Assembly (NCBI RefSeq): GCF_009901955.1
Contig: NZ_WUTS01000001.1
Coordinates: forward strand, 2,497,745 to 2,561,744
Source of the DNA: Halomonas icarae
Lineage (GTDB): Bacteria; Pseudomonadota; Gammaproteobacteria; Pseudomonadales; Halomonadaceae
Length of the DNA stretch: 64,000 nucleotides
Direction of reading: 5' to 3'
Below the pieces are notes generated by a model. It saw only the letters and a program-made list of their open reading frames with translations, was not told the DNA's origin and did no database searches. The translations under genes and the position numbers were made by a program. This document shows, piece after piece, positions 1 through 11,332 of the stretch (the first letter of the stretch is position 1; each line of letters opens with the position of its first letter).

Positions 1-1466
1 TCGCGAATGGCGGCGATGGCATCGCCGCCATCCATGCGTCGCCGCACGCCGTCGATAAAGTGGGTAAATCGCCCCAGGCGTTCGACCGCCCTGACCGGCA
101 GCTGCTCGGCCAGGCCGAGCTCATGGCAGGCGGCGAACAGGGCGATGCCTCGCTCATTGGCATAGTTGGCCAACTTCTCCAGGGTACCGGGCCCGATCTC
201 GCGGCGCGGCACATTGACGATGCGCAGGAAGGCGTTGTCATCGGCCGGATTGATCAGCAGCCGCAGGTAGGCCATGGCATCCTTGATCTCGTTGCGCGAG
301 AAGAAGGAGGTGCCCCCCGAGAGCTTGTAGGGAATCTGGTAGTGCTGCAGCTTGAGTTCCAGCAGCCGGGCCTGGAAGTTGCCGCGATAGAGCACGGCGA
401 AATCCCGCCACTCGGCGCGCTCCTTGATGCGACGGGTGAGGATCTCGCTGGCCACGCGATCCGCCTCGGCCTCCTCGTGGCGGTTGACCACCACCCGGAT
501 CGGCGCGCCCTCGCCCATGTCCGACCACAGGGTCTTCTCGTAGACATGGGGATTGTTGCTGATCAGGGTGTTGGCCGCGCGCAGGATGGTGCCGGTGGAG
601 CGATAGTTCTGCTCGAGCTTGATCACGTCCAGGCGCGGAAAGTCCTCGCCCAGGGTCACCAGGTTCTCGGGGCGCGCCCCACGCCAGGCGTAGATCGACT
701 GATCATCGTCGCCCACCACGGTGAAGGTGGCGCGCTCGGCCATCAGCAGCTTGACCAGCTGGTACTGGCTGACGTTGGTGTCCTGATACTCATCCACCAG
801 CATGTAGTGAATGCGCTTGCGCCAGCGTGCCAGGGCCTCGGGGTCGTCGCGCAGCAACACCACCGGTAGCAGGATCAGGTCGTCGAAGTCCACCGCGTTA
901 TAGGCCTTGAGGTGGCGGTTGTAAGCCTCATAGACCCGCGCAGCGAACAGCTCATCCTCATCGGCGGCATGCGAGAGCGCCTGGCCCGGCAGTATCAGGT
1001 CGTTCTTCCACTCGGAGATGCGGTGCTGCACGGCATTGATCTGATCGGCGTCGACCTGGGCATCCTTGTGCATCAGGTCGCGCAGCAGCGCCTTGGCATC
1101 CTCTGGGTCGAACAGCGAGAAGCCGGGACGATAGCCCAGCGCCTTGAGCTCGCGGCGGATGATATTGAGCCCCAGGGTATGGAAGGTGGAGACGGTCAAC
1201 CCGTGCCCCTCCTTGCCCTTGAGCATTCCTCCCACCCGCTCCTTCATCTCCCGGGCGGCCTTGTTGGTGAAGGTCACCGCGGCAATGCGTCGGGCACTCA
1301 TGCCGCACACCTGAATCAGGTAGGCGATCTTGGTGGTGATCACGCTGGTCTTGCCGGAACCGGCACCCGCCAGCACCAGGCAGGGGCCGTCGATATAGCG
1401 CACCGCCTCCTGTTGCCGGGGATTGAGGCCGGCGAGACGCTGCTGGATGGTTCTGGGGGCACTCAA
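1..1466 (-). CDS. rep: ATP-dependent DNA helicase Rep, 3' part cut off by the window edge
   Basis: Superfamily 1A 3'-to-5' helicase that helps replication forks past bound proteins. About 488 codons are present; the usual protein is about 670 residues, so the C-terminal third lies outside the window. Walker A reads [10 protein letters not shown], motif [11 protein letters not shown], and [13 protein letters not shown] and LEQNYRS follow in the normal order. The N-terminal motif LNPRQQEAV and the segment [14 protein letters not shown] [15 protein letters not shown] resemble E. coli Rep more than UvrD, and a separate UvrD is present at 31966-34167. The start is inferred as TTG at 1466-1464, overlapping the TGA of the upstream trmL gene. 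The reading frame is certain; the exact start is inferred. Confidence 0.9.
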   Translation of the reverse strand, partial: MSAPRTIQQRLAGLNPRQQEAVRYIDGPCLVLAGAGSGKTSVITTKIAYLIQVCGMSARRIAAVTFTNKAAREMKERVGGMLKGKEGHGLTVSTFHTLGLNIIRRELKALGYRPGFSLFDPEDAKALLRDLMHKDAQVDADQINAVQHRISEWKNDLILPGQALSHAADEDELFAARVYEAYNRHLKAYNAVDFDDLILLPVVLLRDDPEALARWRKRIHYMLVDEYQDTNVSQYQLVKLLMAERATFTVVGDDDQSIYAWRGARPENLVTLGEDFPRLDVIKLEQNYRSTGTILRAANTLISNNPHVYEKTLWSDMGEGAPIRVVVNRHEEAEADRVASEILTRRIKERAEWRDFAVLYRGNFQARLLELKLQHYQIPYKLSGGTSFFSRNEIKDAMAYLRLLINPADDNAFLRIVNVPRREIGPGTLEKLANYANERGIALFAACHELGLAEQLPVRAVERLGRFTHFIDGVRRRMDGGDAIAAIR

Positions 1467-1954
1467 GGGTCGAGCCTCGTGGTATCTATACTTGCCGCAC
1501 CGCCGAAACCCAATTGCCGCCAGGCTTCATAGACCAGCACCGCACAGGCATTGGAGAGATTGAGACTACGGCTGTCGGGCCGCATGGGGATGCGCAGCCG
1601 CTGCGCCTCGGGCAGGGCATCGAGCATCTCCTGAGGCAAGCCACGGGTCTCGGGACCAAACACCAGGGCGTCACCGACCCGGTAGTCGGACTCATGGTAG
1701 CCACGCCGCCCACGCGTCGATACCGCAAAGACCCGCATCGGCTTGGCAGACTCAAGGTAGGCCTGCCAATCAGGATGCACGCCTACCGCTGCCCACTCAT
1801 GATAATCGAGACCGGCGCGACGCAGGCGCTTGTCATCGAGTTCGAACCCCAGTGGCTCGATCAGATGCAGGCGAAAGCCGGTATTGGCGCACAGTCGGAT
1901 CAGGTTTCCGGTATTGGGCGGAATCTCGGGCTGGAACAGAACGACATCAAGCAT
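1463..1954 (-). CDS. trmL: tRNA (cytidine/uridine-34 2'-O)-methyltransferase TrmL
   Basis: SPOUT-family enzyme that 2'-O-methylates the wobble base of leucine tRNAs using S-adenosylmethionine. The 163-residue length matches the single-domain TrmL family. The three knot motifs are visible: [11 protein letters not shown] near residues 12-22, FGPETRGLP at 99-107 and [17 protein letters not shown] from 129. The gene lies just upstream of rep and its stop overlaps the proposed TTG start of rep, which suggests translational coupling. A larger TrmH/TrmJ-type enzyme is unlikely because there is no extra N-terminal domain. Confidence 0.93.
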   Translation of the reverse strand: MLDVVLFQPEIPPNTGNLIRLCANTGFRLHLIEPLGFELDDKRLRRAGLDYHEWAAVGVHPDWQAYLESAKPMRVFAVSTRGRRGYHESDYRVGDALVFGPETRGLPQEMLDALPEAQRLRIPMRPDSRSLNLSNACAVLVYEAWRQLGFGGAASIDTTRLDP

Positions 1955-1987
1955 GGTGTATCCGCTGTGAGGTGCGGTGGAATGCAG

Positions 1988-2010
1988 GCGGGCCCCATGA
2001 TGGGGCCCGC
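1988..2010 (-). terminator. Strong hairpin downstream of the YfaZ-type gene
   Basis: A perfect 10-bp GC-rich stem (1988-1997 with 2001-2010) around a 3-nt loop lies just past the stop at 2033. No T-run follows on either strand, so it may be a weak or Rho-assisted terminator or an RNA-stability hairpin. Confidence 0.45.
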
Positions 2011-2032
2011 AATCCTCGCCGCAGAAAGACCG

Positions 2033-2587
2033 TCAGAAGCGCAGGCGTACGCCGACCTGAGCGCCGCGATCCAGGGTACGGCTGCCACTGTCGTCGTCGA
2101 AGTCGGCATCCAGCTGACGCAGCCCAAGATAGCCATCCACATTGGGAGTAAAGGCGTAGCGGGCACGTAGACCGACCTCATAGCCCGTGTCCAGCTCGCT
2201 GGTCGTCACGACATCGGGTGTATAGAAGCCGTAACCGCCCAGCGAAACCGCAGGCAGATTGGGCAGATAGACGTAACCATAGCCACCGAGCCCCAGGCCG
2301 CCACCATCACCGGACCTGGCATCGTAGTGCGTCCAGCGGGCACCGATGCCCACTTCACGCTGCGAGGTGTGCTGGGTCCCCATCAACTGGGCGTGATAGA
2401 TGGTGGCGTCCTGGCGATAGTCACTGTCGAGCACGCCCCCGCCGAGCCGAATGCCTTCCACAATCTCACCGGCCGCCTCGAACTGAACCGCGTCGGCGCC
2501 CAGGTTCAGGTCGAGCTCGCTGGCGCCAGCACTGCCCACGCATCCCAGCAGCATCAGGCCGACCAGTCGCCAAGAATTCGATGTCAT
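2033..2587 (-). CDS. YfaZ-family outer membrane protein
   Basis: A 184-residue exported protein. Residues 1-22 form a signal peptide ending GSAGA before SELDLNLG. The rest is a run of alternating amphipathic strands rich in Gly and Tyr (for example GLGGYGYVYLPNL and SLGGYGFYTP) and ends in Phe after VGVRLR, as expected for an outer-membrane beta-barrel. The opening and spacing of strands match the YfaZ family, whose function is unknown. The ATG is preceded by GAGGG with a 6-nt gap. It is transcribed alone, between the pyrE terminator and a hairpin at 1988-2010. Confidence 0.75.
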   Translation of the reverse strand: MTSNSWRLVGLMLLGCVGSAGASELDLNLGADAVQFEAAGEIVEGIRLGGGVLDSDYRQDATIYHAQLMGTQHTSQREVGIGARWTHYDARSGDGGGLGLGGYGYVYLPNLPAVSLGGYGFYTPDVVTTSELDTGYEVGLRARYAFTPNVDGYLGLRQLDADFDDDSGSRTLDRGAQVGVRLRF

Positions 2588-2614
2588 CGGGAACCCTCAT
2601 CTTATACGGACCGC

Positions 2615-2638
2615 AAAAACTGTACACACTATGTACAG
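2615..2638 (-). terminator. Rho-independent terminator of pyrE
   Basis: A 7-bp perfect inverted repeat, CTGTACA and TGTACAG around five bases (2620-2638), is followed on the minus strand by five T (2619-2615). It begins 7 bp after the pyrE stop codon. Confidence 0.8.
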
Positions 2639-2644
2639 CATAGC

Positions 2645-3316
2645 TTAATCTGCCGACACTCCATAGCGAGCACGATAGTCGCGGATGGCATCAGCGTGGC
2701 CACGCAGCGTCTCGCCACTCTGTTCTTCAAGATAGGCCAGCACCATGTCCAGCGTCACGATACTGATCACCGGCATGCCGTAGCGAGCTTCGACCTCCTG
2801 AATCGCACTCTTCTCGCCCTGGCCGCGCTCCTGACGGTCCAGGGCGATTACCACACCAGCGGCGTTGGCACCGGCCTGCTCGATCAGCGCCATCACCTCG
2901 CCGATGGCGGTGCCGGCAGTGATCACATCGTCGATGATCAGGACACGCCCCGTGAGCTCGGCGCCAACGATACTGCCGCCCTCGCCGTGGGCCTTGGCCT
3001 CCTTGCGATTGAAGGCGTAAGGCAGGTCGCGGTCATGGTGATCGGCCAGCGCCACGGCGGCGGTGGCGGCCAGTGGAATGCCCTTATAGGCGGGACCGAA
3101 AAGCACATCGAACCGCGGGGCACGCTCGGCGATCGCGTGGGCATAGAAGCGCCCCAGGCGGGCCAGGGCGGCACCGCTGCGGAAAAGACCGGCGTTGAAG
3201 AAGTAGGGACTGACACGACCGGACTTGAGGGTGAACTCGCCGAAGCGCAACACGCCCTGCTCGATGGCAAATTCGATGAACTCACGCTGGTAGGGCTGCA
3301 GCTGCTGATCCGCCAC
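2645..3316 (-). CDS. pyrE: Orotate phosphoribosyltransferase
   Basis: Catalyses orotate plus PRPP to OMP, the fifth step of UMP synthesis. The protein (223 residues from the chosen start) carries the N-terminal [16 protein letters not shown] motif, the [11 protein letters not shown] loop and the PRPP-binding signature [17 protein letters not shown] choose the GTG at 3316-3314 because AGGAGG lies 4 nt upstream and the length then fits the family; the open frame runs further to 3358. It is divergent from crc and near rph, the same neighbourhood as in Pseudomonas. Confidence 0.93.
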   Translation of the reverse strand: MADQQLQPYQREFIEFAIEQGVLRFGEFTLKSGRVSPYFFNAGLFRSGAALARLGRFYAHAIAERAPRFDVLFGPAYKGIPLAATAAVALADHHDRDLPYAFNRKEAKAHGEGGSIVGAELTGRVLIIDDVITAGTAIGEVMALIEQAGANAAGVVIALDRQERGQGEKSAIQEVEARYGMPVISIVTLDMVLAYLEEQSGETLRGHADAIRDYRARYGVSAD

Positions 3317-3407
3317 GGGGCCTCCTATCACATTTATTGGCCTTGGCCATTTACCCATACGTCGAAACGTCGGGTATCATACACGCGCGACGGAAAAGGG
3401 ACCACGT

Positions 3408-4175
3408 ATGAAAATAGCAACCATCAACGTCAACGGCATCCGCGAAGCGGTCGGTCGCGGGTTTCTCGACTGGCTGGCCAACCAGGACGCCGATGTCGTC
3501 TGCGTTCAGAACCTCAAGGCCAAGAGCTTCGAGCTGGATGACAGCATCCTCTATCCGGAAGGCTACGAGGGCTACTTCCTCGACGCCGAGCAGGACGGCT
3601 TCTCCGGGGTCGGGCTCTACTGCCGCAAGATTCCGAAGGCGATCATGTACGGACTGGGCTTTCCCCAGTGCGACCATGAGGCACGCTTCCTGCAGGCTGA
3701 CTATGACCGTTTCAGCATCGCCAGTTTTTTGATGCCCGACGGCAGCGACCCGGCCGCCAAGCAGACCTTCATGGCACAGTACCAGGAGTACCTGAGCAAG
3801 ATGGCTCGCAAGCGCCGCGAGTACATCATCTGTGGCACCTGGCACATCGCCCACAAGACCATCGACCTGGAGAACTGGGCCGATAACCAGAGTACGCCCG
3901 GCTTTACCCCCGAGGAGCGTGCCTGGATGGATCAGGTGTTCGGCCCCACCGGGTTCATCGACACCTTCCGTGAGATCAACCGTGACGCCGGCGAGTACAC
4001 CTGGTGGCCCAAGCCCGACCAGGAGGTGCCGCGCTCTCGCCAGGAGGGCTGGCGTATCGACTATCAGGTGGTGGGACCCAACTTCCGCCGCCATGTGGTC
4101 GACGCCTGGATCGACTACGACGCTACCTTCTCGGAGTACGCGCCGCTGATCGTCGAGTACGACCTGCCGCTCTAG
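3408..4175 (+). CDS. crc: Crc-type catabolite repression control protein (catalytically degenerate exonuclease III fold)
   Basis: In Pseudomonas, Crc works with Hfq to block translation of catabolic mRNAs. The 255-residue protein has the exonuclease III fold: INVNG at 6-10, GVGLY near 67-71, WRIDYQ at 215-220. The catalytic positions have changed: the QET glutamate is N35 (VCVQNLK), the GDWNIAH Asp and Asn are T144 and H146 (CGTWHIAH), and the final SDH is S242-E243-Y244. Only N7 and D218 remain. This pattern and the position between pyrE and rph match Crc rather than XthA. Automatic annotation would probably call it exodeoxyribonuclease III. RNA or Hfq binding is inferred from the family, not seen here. 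Confidence 0.82.
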   Translation: MKIATINVNGIREAVGRGFLDWLANQDADVVCVQNLKAKSFELDDSILYPEGYEGYFLDAEQDGFSGVGLYCRKIPKAIMYGLGFPQCDHEARFLQADYDRFSIASFLMPDGSDPAAKQTFMAQYQEYLSKMARKRREYIICGTWHIAHKTIDLENWADNQSTPGFTPEERAWMDQVFGPTGFIDTFREINRDAGEYTWWPKPDQEVPRSRQEGWRIDYQVVGPNFRRHVVDAWIDYDATFSEYAPLIVEYDLPL

Positions 4176-4211
4176 GCGCCTTCCCCCGTCGCCGTTCCGG
4201 TCTGTCGGAAC

Positions 4212-4245
4212 GCAGAGTGCCGGCCAGTGATGGCCGGCACTCTGC
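4212..4245. terminator. Bidirectional terminator between crc and rph
   Basis: A perfect 15-bp stem (4212-4226 with 4231-4245) with a GTGA loop sits between two convergent genes. There is no long T-run, but position and stem strength support shared termination. Confidence 0.7.
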
Positions 4246-4266
4246 ATTAGCAGGAGGCTTGCAGGA

Positions 4267-5004
4267 TCAGCGCGGAATGCCCAGCGACTCACGCTGGTGA
4301 TCGAACAGCTGCACGCCGGCATTCTCGGCCAGCTCGAGCATGGCGTTGAGTTCGGCGCGACTGAAGCTGTCCTTTTCGGCGGTGCCCTGTACCTCAATCA
4401 GGCTACCCCCTTCGGTCATCACCACATTCATGTCGGTATCGGCACCGCTATCCTCGGGGTAGTCGAGGTCCACCACCGGCACGCCCTTGAAAATGCCCAC
4501 CGACACCGAACTGACCAGCTGCTTGAAGGGGTCTCCCTTGATCAGCTTGTTGCGTTGCAGGTGACGAATCGCATCGACCAGCGCCACGCAGCCCCCGGTG
4601 ATGGAAGCGGTACGCGTGCCGCCATCGGCCTGGATCACGTCGCAGTCCACGGTGATGGTGAATTCGCCCAGCTTCTTGAGGTTGACCGCCGCACGCAGCG
4701 AACGGCCGATCAGCCGCTGGATCTCCAGGGTGCGGCCGCCCTGCTTGCCGCGGGTCGCCTCGCGTCCACCGCGGGTATGGGTGGCCCGGGGCAGCATGCC
4801 GTACTCGGCGGTGACCCAGCCCTGGCCCTTGCCGCGCAGCCAGCGCGGCACGCCAGGCTCGACGCTGGCGTTGCACAGCACCTTGGTATCGCCGAACTCC
4901 ACCAGCACCGAGCCCTCGGCATGACGGGTGTAGTCGCGGGTCAGGCGGATCTCGCGGGGCTGCTCGGGCGCGCGCCCGCTGGGGCGTCGAAAGTCGTTGG
5001 CCAT
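4267..5004 (-). CDS. rph: Ribonuclease PH
   Basis: Phosphate-dependent 3'-to-5' exoribonuclease that trims tRNA 3' ends. The 245-residue length is close to the family norm. Recognisable segments are the N-terminal [19 protein letters not shown], the [22 protein letters not shown] region, the phosphate-binding [16 protein letters not shown], and [18 protein letters not shown]. The ATG start gives the expected [11 protein letters not shown] opening. It is convergent with crc and divergent from yicC, as in Pseudomonas. Confidence 0.96.
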   Translation of the reverse strand: MANDFRRPSGRAPEQPREIRLTRDYTRHAEGSVLVEFGDTKVLCNASVEPGVPRWLRGKGQGWVTAEYGMLPRATHTRGGREATRGKQGGRTLEIQRLIGRSLRAAVNLKKLGEFTITVDCDVIQADGGTRTASITGGCVALVDAIRHLQRNKLIKGDPFKQLVSSVSVGIFKGVPVVDLDYPEDSGADTDMNVVMTEGGSLIEVQGTAEKDSFSRAELNAMLELAENAGVQLFDHQRESLGIPR

Positions 5005-5171
5005 GATACCTCGTGATCGATAGGGGTTGAGAAGACGTTGAGTTGTTTCGGCTGGCCGACATTCTACACGCTTGGCCCGACGCTGCCGGCGAATCGGTTA
5101 CACTGCGGCCTGTTCTCGAGGCATGACCCGCCTCACCCTTAATCTCACACCAGTCACCCCGGGAGCCCACC

Positions 5172-6035
5172 ATGGTGCACAGCATGACCGCCTTCGCCCG
5201 TCAGGAGCACACCGCCGCCTGGGGCAGCCTGCAGCTCGAACTGCGTTCGGTAAACCAGCGCTATCTCGAACCCCACTTCCGCCTGCCGGAGAGTCTTCGT
5301 GACCTGGAGCCCGCCTTCCGCGATGCGCTGCGTACCCGCCTGGCGCGAGGCAAGGTCGAGGTCAGCCTGCGTTTCGAGGCCGCCGGTGACGGCGCCGGAC
5401 TCGCCGTCAATACGGCACGGCTCGTCGAGCTCGAGCGCGCCCTGAGTGAGGTGCGCCAGATGGTGACGGAAGCCACCCCGCCCGACGCCCTGACCCTGCT
5501 CGACTATCCCGGCGTGCTGGAAAATCGCGGCCCCGATCCCGAAACGGTCAAGAGCGCCGCCCTGGCACTGTTCGAGCGCGCCCTCGACGACCTGCTCGCC
5601 GGCCGCGCCCGGGAGGGGGAGAAGCTCGCCGAGCTGATCCGCGATCGGCTCATCGGCATCGAGTCTCAGGTAGCCGAGGTGCGTGGCCTGATGCCAAAAA
5701 TCCTCGAGCGCCAGCGTGCTCAGCTGCTCGAGCGCCTGGAGACGGTGATGGCCGAGCTCGACCCCCAGCGCCTGGAGGCGGAGCTCACCCTGCTGGCCCA
5801 GAAGGCCGACGTCGACGAGGAGCTCGACCGTCTGGCCACCCATGTCGCCGAGGTGAAGCGCCAGCTCGACCAGAAGGGCCCGGTGGGGCGACGTCTCGAC
5901 TTCCTGATGCAGGAGCTCAACCGCGAGGCCAATACCCTGTCATCGAAGTCGGTGGTGGCCAGCACCACCCGCTGCGCCGTGGAGCTCAAGGTGTTGATCG
6001 AGCAGATTCGCGAGCAGATCCAGAATATCGAGTAG
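5172..6035 (+). CDS. yicC: YicC/YloC-family endoribonuclease
   Basis: YicC-like proteins are reported endoribonucleases involved in RNA decay, including small RNA RyhB in E. coli. The 287 residues equal the E. coli length. The N-terminal domain opens MVHSMTAFARQE and contains ELRSVNQRYLEPHFRLPE; the C-terminal DUF1732 part has GRRLDFLMQELNREANTL and ends in VVASTTRCAVELKVLIEQIREQIQNIE-type helix. It is divergent from rph across about 170 bp, the same pairing as in E. coli and Pseudomonas. Confidence 0.93.
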   Translation: MVHSMTAFARQEHTAAWGSLQLELRSVNQRYLEPHFRLPESLRDLEPAFRDALRTRLARGKVEVSLRFEAAGDGAGLAVNTARLVELERALSEVRQMVTEATPPDALTLLDYPGVLENRGPDPETVKSAALALFERALDDLLAGRAREGEKLAELIRDRLIGIESQVAEVRGLMPKILERQRAQLLERLETVMAELDPQRLEAELTLLAQKADVDEELDRLATHVAEVKRQLDQKGPVGRRLDFLMQELNREANTLSSKSVVASTTRCAVELKVLIEQIREQIQNIE

Positions 6036-6052
6036 GCGAAGGTCCTTCGCCT
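6034..6052 (+). terminator. Short hairpin at the yicC stop
   Basis: A 7-bp stem (6034-6040 with 6046-6052) overlaps the TAG stop of yicC. There is no T-run, so terminator function is uncertain. Confidence 0.35.
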
Positions 6053-6153
6053 CCTAATCGTTCTGCCCTATACTGGTACCTCCCTGACTTTCGTTTCTTT
6101 CGCGCGACCCCGGCCGTCTACCGGGGTCGCTCCGCTGCCGTCGTGGAGCCGTC

Positions 6154-8056
<1,903 letters not shown>

Positions 8057-8104
8057 ATGCCGCGTGCGTGGCTATCGCAGTTATCAGGTTGATAGTGAAA
8101 GACG

Positions 8105-8200
8105 CCGGGGACAGGTCGGAGAGGGGGTCCGAGGACCAAGGATGGCCGAGGTAGCTTACAAGGAAGTACTCGTAGCGCCCCCTCGAAGGCCTGTCGCCGG
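8105..8200. repeat. MITE-like intergenic element with 23-bp imperfect terminal inverted repeats
   Basis: The ends 8105-8127 and 8178-8200 are inverted repeats matching at 18 of 23 positions, and the 50-bp core contains no gene. The element fills much of the 317-bp gmk-rpoZ gap (8057-8373). The rest of that gap holds only a possible promoter. I found no second copy in this window. The pattern resembles dispersed non-coding elements of Halomonas chromosomes, which is an impression from memory and not a search result. Confidence 0.55.
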
Positions 8201-8256
8201 AACAGTCTTGAGCGCTGCAGCCATCTGCAATAGCCCTGGGGCCGCGTCTGTGGCGC

Positions 8257-8286
8257 TTGTCAGCGCTGCCGGGCGTCGAGTAACCT
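8257..8286 (+). promoter_or_regulatory. Possible sigma-70 promoter for rpoZ-spoT
   Basis: TTGTCA (8257-8262, 5 of 6 to the -35 consensus), an 18-bp spacer, then TAACCT (8281-8286, 3 of 6 to the -10). It is the best candidate in the gap downstream of the inverted-repeat element, about 90 bp before rpoZ. The -10 is weak. Confidence 0.3.
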
Positions 8287-8373
8287 ATTGGGTCTACCCA
8301 TAGCGGACACCCGTCCACGCGCCCACCGCGTGTTTGATGTCGGGGGTCCCGTCAGCTCTTCAGGAAGGCACCC

Positions 8374-8631
8374 ATGGCGCGAGTCACAGTCGAAGATTGT
8401 CTGGAAAACGTCGAAAACCGCTTTAAGCTGGTGATGATCTCCACCCACCGCGCCCGCCAGCTGGCCCGCGGCTCCCGCGACGCCCAGCTGCCGTGGGACA
8501 ACGACAAGCCTACCGTCATGGCCCTGCGCGAGATCGCCGCCGGCCTGGTCGACTCCAGCGTGCTCGACGAGCCCATCGAGGCCCTGGTGCGTCCGCCCCA
8601 GCCACAGTACGGTAGCTTCACCGAGGAGTGA
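8374..8631 (+). CDS. rpoZ: DNA-directed RNA polymerase omega subunit
   Basis: Small RNA polymerase subunit that aids assembly and forms part of a ppGpp site in proteobacteria. The 85-residue protein opens [20 protein letters not shown] and continues with the conserved RARQLARGS and [16 protein letters not shown] segments. AGGAAGG lies just before the ATG. It precedes spoT by 66 bp, the usual arrangement. Confidence 0.97.
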   Translation: MARVTVEDCLENVENRFKLVMISTHRARQLARGSRDAQLPWDNDKPTVMALREIAAGLVDSSVLDEPIEALVRPPQPQYGSFTEE

Positions 8632-8697
8632 TCCCCCGACGGTGCCAAGGCGCCGTCCTCCCCTTTCGGACACTCACCCAGGAGTCAGGCGCGACGC

Positions 8698-10836
8698 ATG
8701 TTCACCATCGATGACCTGGCCGATCGTCTCGGCGGCTATCTTCCCCAGAGCGAGATCCAACAGGTCAAGCGCGCCTTCTACTATGCCGAGCAGGCCCACG
8801 ATGGCCAGCGTCGACGCTCCGGCGAAGCCTACGTTACCCACCCGCTGGCGGTCGCCAACATCCTCGCCAACATGCATATGGATCATCAGAGCCTGATGGC
8901 GGCCATGCTGCATGATGTGATCGAGGATACCGGCGTCGACAAGGAGGCCCTGGCCCAGCAGTTCGGTGCCCCGGTTGCCGAACTGGTGGATGGCGTCTCC
9001 AAGCTGACCCAGATCGCCTTCGAAGACAAGGCGGTGGCCCAGGCGGAGAACTTCCAGAAGATGGTGCTGGCGATGTCCCGGGATATCCGGGTGATCATCG
9101 TCAAGCTCGCCGACCGCCTGCACAACATGCGAACCCTCGGTGCCCTGCGTCCCGAGAAGAAACGGCGCATCGCCCGCGAGACCCTGGAGATCTACGCTCG
9201 TATCGCCAACCGACTGGGCATCAACACCATCCGCGTGGAACTCGAGGATCTCTCCTTTCACGCCCTGCACCCGATGCGCGCCGAGCGCATCAAGCGCGCC
9301 GTCTCCAGCGCCCGGGGACACCGCCGTTCGGCGATTCGCCAGATACAGAGTACCCTTCAGCAGAGCCTCGACGATGGGGGGCTGCCCAGCACGGTGGTCG
9401 GACGTCAGAAGCACCTGCTGTCGATCTATCGCAAGATGCGCGATCAGCGCAAGTCGTTCAACGAGATCATGGACGTCTTCGGCTTCCGCATCCTCACCGA
9501 GGATGTCGACAGCTGTTACCGCATCCTCGGCTTGGTGCACAACCTCTACAAGCCGGTGCCCGGGCGCTTCAAGGACTATATCGCCATCCCCAAGGCCAAC
9601 GGCTACCAGAGCCTGCATACCACCCTGTTCGGCGCCGGCGGGATGCCCATCGAGGTGCAGATTCGCACCCGCGAGATGGAGGCCATGGCCAACAACGGTG
9701 TCGCCGCCCACTGGCTCTACAAGGCGGGTCAAACCGACCATCCCATCGCCGAAGGCAGTCATGCTCGGGCACGGTCCTGGATCAAGGGGCTGCTCGAGAT
9801 GCAGCGCCACGCCGGAGATTCGCTGGAGTTTATCGAGCACGTCAAGAACGACCTGTTCCCCGACGATATCTACGTGTTCACGCCCAAGGGCGATATCATG
9901 GAGCTCCCACAGGGCGCCACGGTGATCGACTTTGCCTACAGCGTGCACACCGATATCGGCAACAGCACGATTGCCTGTCGCATCGATCGTCACCTGGCCC
10001 CGCTCTCGACCCGCTTGGAGAGCGGCCAGACTCTGGAGATCATCACGGCCCCCGGGGCGCGCCCCAACCTCAGCTGGCTCAACTTCGTGATTACCGCCAA
10101 GGCTCGTTCGGCAATTCGTCACGCCCTGAAGCACCAGCAGCACACCGAGGCGGTACAGCTTGGCCGCCGCCTGCTCAACAAGGCCCTCGGCGAGTTCGAA
10201 ACCAGCCTGGAAGAACTGCCCGAAGGCCTGCTGCCTGGTCTGCGGGGAGAGCTGGGGCTGAAGAATGAGGACGCCTTGCTGGAGTCGATCGGTCTTGGCT
10301 CGCGAGTGGCCCATGTCATCGCGCGACGCCTGATGGACCTTCAACATGGCGCGTCAACCCTTCACGATAGTGCTCAGCGCACACGCCAGCATGGGCCTAT
10401 CTTGATCAGCGGCGCCGAGGGCATGATCATCAAGTTCGCTCGCTGCTGCCATCCGCTGCCCGGCGATCCGGTGATGGGTCACATTTCAGTCGGCAAGGGC
10501 ATCGTGGTGCACCGCGTCGAGTGTCGAAACCTGGCCGAGCTCAAGACCGACCCAGAGAAGCTCTTTCCCCTGGAGTGGGACGAGACCATCGATGAGGATT
10601 TTCCGGTGGCACTGCGTCTCGAGGTGCAGAACCATCGCGGGCTGGTCGCCGAACTCGCCGGGATCGTCACCGATGCGGATGCCAATGTTGAACGCATTGG
10701 CATCGAGGAGCGCGACGCCCGCCTGGCCACGCTCAACCTGACCCTGGCGGTGCGTGACCGTATCCACCTGGCGCGCATCATCAAGCGACTACGTAACCTT
10801 TCACACGTCGAGCGCATCAGCCGTCTCGGCAACTGA
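8698..10836 (+). CDS. spoT: Bifunctional (p)ppGpp synthetase/hydrolase SpoT
   Basis: Makes and degrades (p)ppGpp in the stringent response. The 712-residue protein has an N-terminal HD hydrolase domain with HDVIED at 72-77, so hydrolysis should be active. The synthetase domain includes [17 protein letters not shown] and the RFKD motif at 290-293; the RXKD form marks bifunctional enzymes, while RelA has EXDD. A TGS domain ([24 protein letters not shown]) and a C-terminal ACT domain ([22 protein letters not shown]) follow. Downstream is a terminator, so rpoZ-spoT forms one unit. Confidence 0.96.
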   Translation: MFTIDDLADRLGGYLPQSEIQQVKRAFYYAEQAHDGQRRRSGEAYVTHPLAVANILANMHMDHQSLMAAMLHDVIEDTGVDKEALAQQFGAPVAELVDGVSKLTQIAFEDKAVAQAENFQKMVLAMSRDIRVIIVKLADRLHNMRTLGALRPEKKRRIARETLEIYARIANRLGINTIRVELEDLSFHALHPMRAERIKRAVSSARGHRRSAIRQIQSTLQQSLDDGGLPSTVVGRQKHLLSIYRKMRDQRKSFNEIMDVFGFRILTEDVDSCYRILGLVHNLYKPVPGRFKDYIAIPKANGYQSLHTTLFGAGGMPIEVQIRTREMEAMANNGVAAHWLYKAGQTDHPIAEGSHARARSWIKGLLEMQRHAGDSLEFIEHVKNDLFPDDIYVFTPKGDIMELPQGATVIDFAYSVHTDIGNSTIACRIDRHLAPLSTRLESGQTLEIITAPGARPNLSWLNFVITAKARSAIRHALKHQQHTEAVQLGRRLLNKALGEFETSLEELPEGLLPGLRGELGLKNEDALLESIGLGSRVAHVIARRLMDLQHGASTLHDSAQRTRQHGPILISGAEGMIIKFARCCHPLPGDPVMGHISVGKGIVVHRVECRNLAELKTDPEKLFPLEWDETIDEDFPVALRLEVQNHRGLVAELAGIVTDADANVERIGIEERDARLATLNLTLAVRDRIHLARIIKRLRNLSHVERISRLGN

Positions 10837-10849
10837 ACCCTTCCCAAAC

Positions 10850-10887
10850 GGCCCGGTTGCGTCCCCAGGGGCGAGCGGGCCATTTTT
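10850..10887 (+). terminator. Rho-independent terminator of rpoZ-spoT
   Basis: GGCCCG (10850-10855) pairs with CGGGCC (10876-10881), with a smaller CCCC/GGGG stem inside, followed by ATTTTT. It starts 13 bp after the spoT stop. Confidence 0.75.
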
Positions 10888-10921
10888 GATCGACAACAAT
10901 CCATCCATGAAGGAGTACAGC

Positions 10922-11311
10922 ATGAGCAACAAGGCCGTGATCAACACCGAGAAAGCTCCCGCCGCTATCGGCCCCTACTCCCAGGCCATCAAGGCCGGCA
11001 ACACCGTCTACCTCTCCGGTCAGATCCCCCTCGATCCGGCGACCATGGAGCTGGTCTCCGACGACTTCGAGGCTCAGGCCCGCCAGGTCTTCACCAATCT
11101 GCGCGCCGTCTGCGAGGAGGCCGCCGGCTCCCTCCAGGATATCGTCAAGCTCAACCTCTACCTGGTCGACCTGGGGCAGTTTGCGGTCGTCAACGCCATG
11201 ATGGAGGAGTTCTTCGAGAAGCCCTATCCGGCGCGCGCCGCCATCGGCGTCAAGGCGCTGCCCAAGGGCGCGCAGTTCGAGGCGGAAGGGGTGATGATCC
11301 TCGGCGACTGA
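10922..11311 (+). CDS. ridA: RidA-family enamine/imine deaminase
   Basis: Hydrolyses reactive 2-aminoacrylate and related enamines released by PLP enzymes. The 129-residue protein has the YjgF/RidA signature: [27 protein letters not shown], and the C-terminal [22 protein letters not shown] with the conserved active-site Arg. I choose the ATG at 10922 because AAGGAG lies 6 nt upstream; an in-frame ATG at 10907 lies before that site. It follows spoT, as in Pseudomonas. Confidence 0.95.
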   Translation: MSNKAVINTEKAPAAIGPYSQAIKAGNTVYLSGQIPLDPATMELVSDDFEAQARQVFTNLRAVCEEAAGSLQDIVKLNLYLVDLGQFAVVNAMMEEFFEKPYPARAAIGVKALPKGAQFEAEGVMILGD

Positions 11312-11332
11312 TCACTTTCCAGGACGATCCAT

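Noticed and set aside
2620..2638. LexA-like palindrome CTGTACA...TGTACAG
   Set aside because: The arms are separated by the wrong distance for a LexA box, and the T-run after it makes a pyrE terminator the better explanation.
3408..4175. Active exodeoxyribonuclease III
   Set aside because: Three of the four main catalytic positions are substituted, and gene order matches crc.
8674..10347. 557-codon minus-strand frame opposite spoT
   Set aside because: Antisense shadow of a well-recognised gene with no domain, ribosome site or codon pattern of its own.
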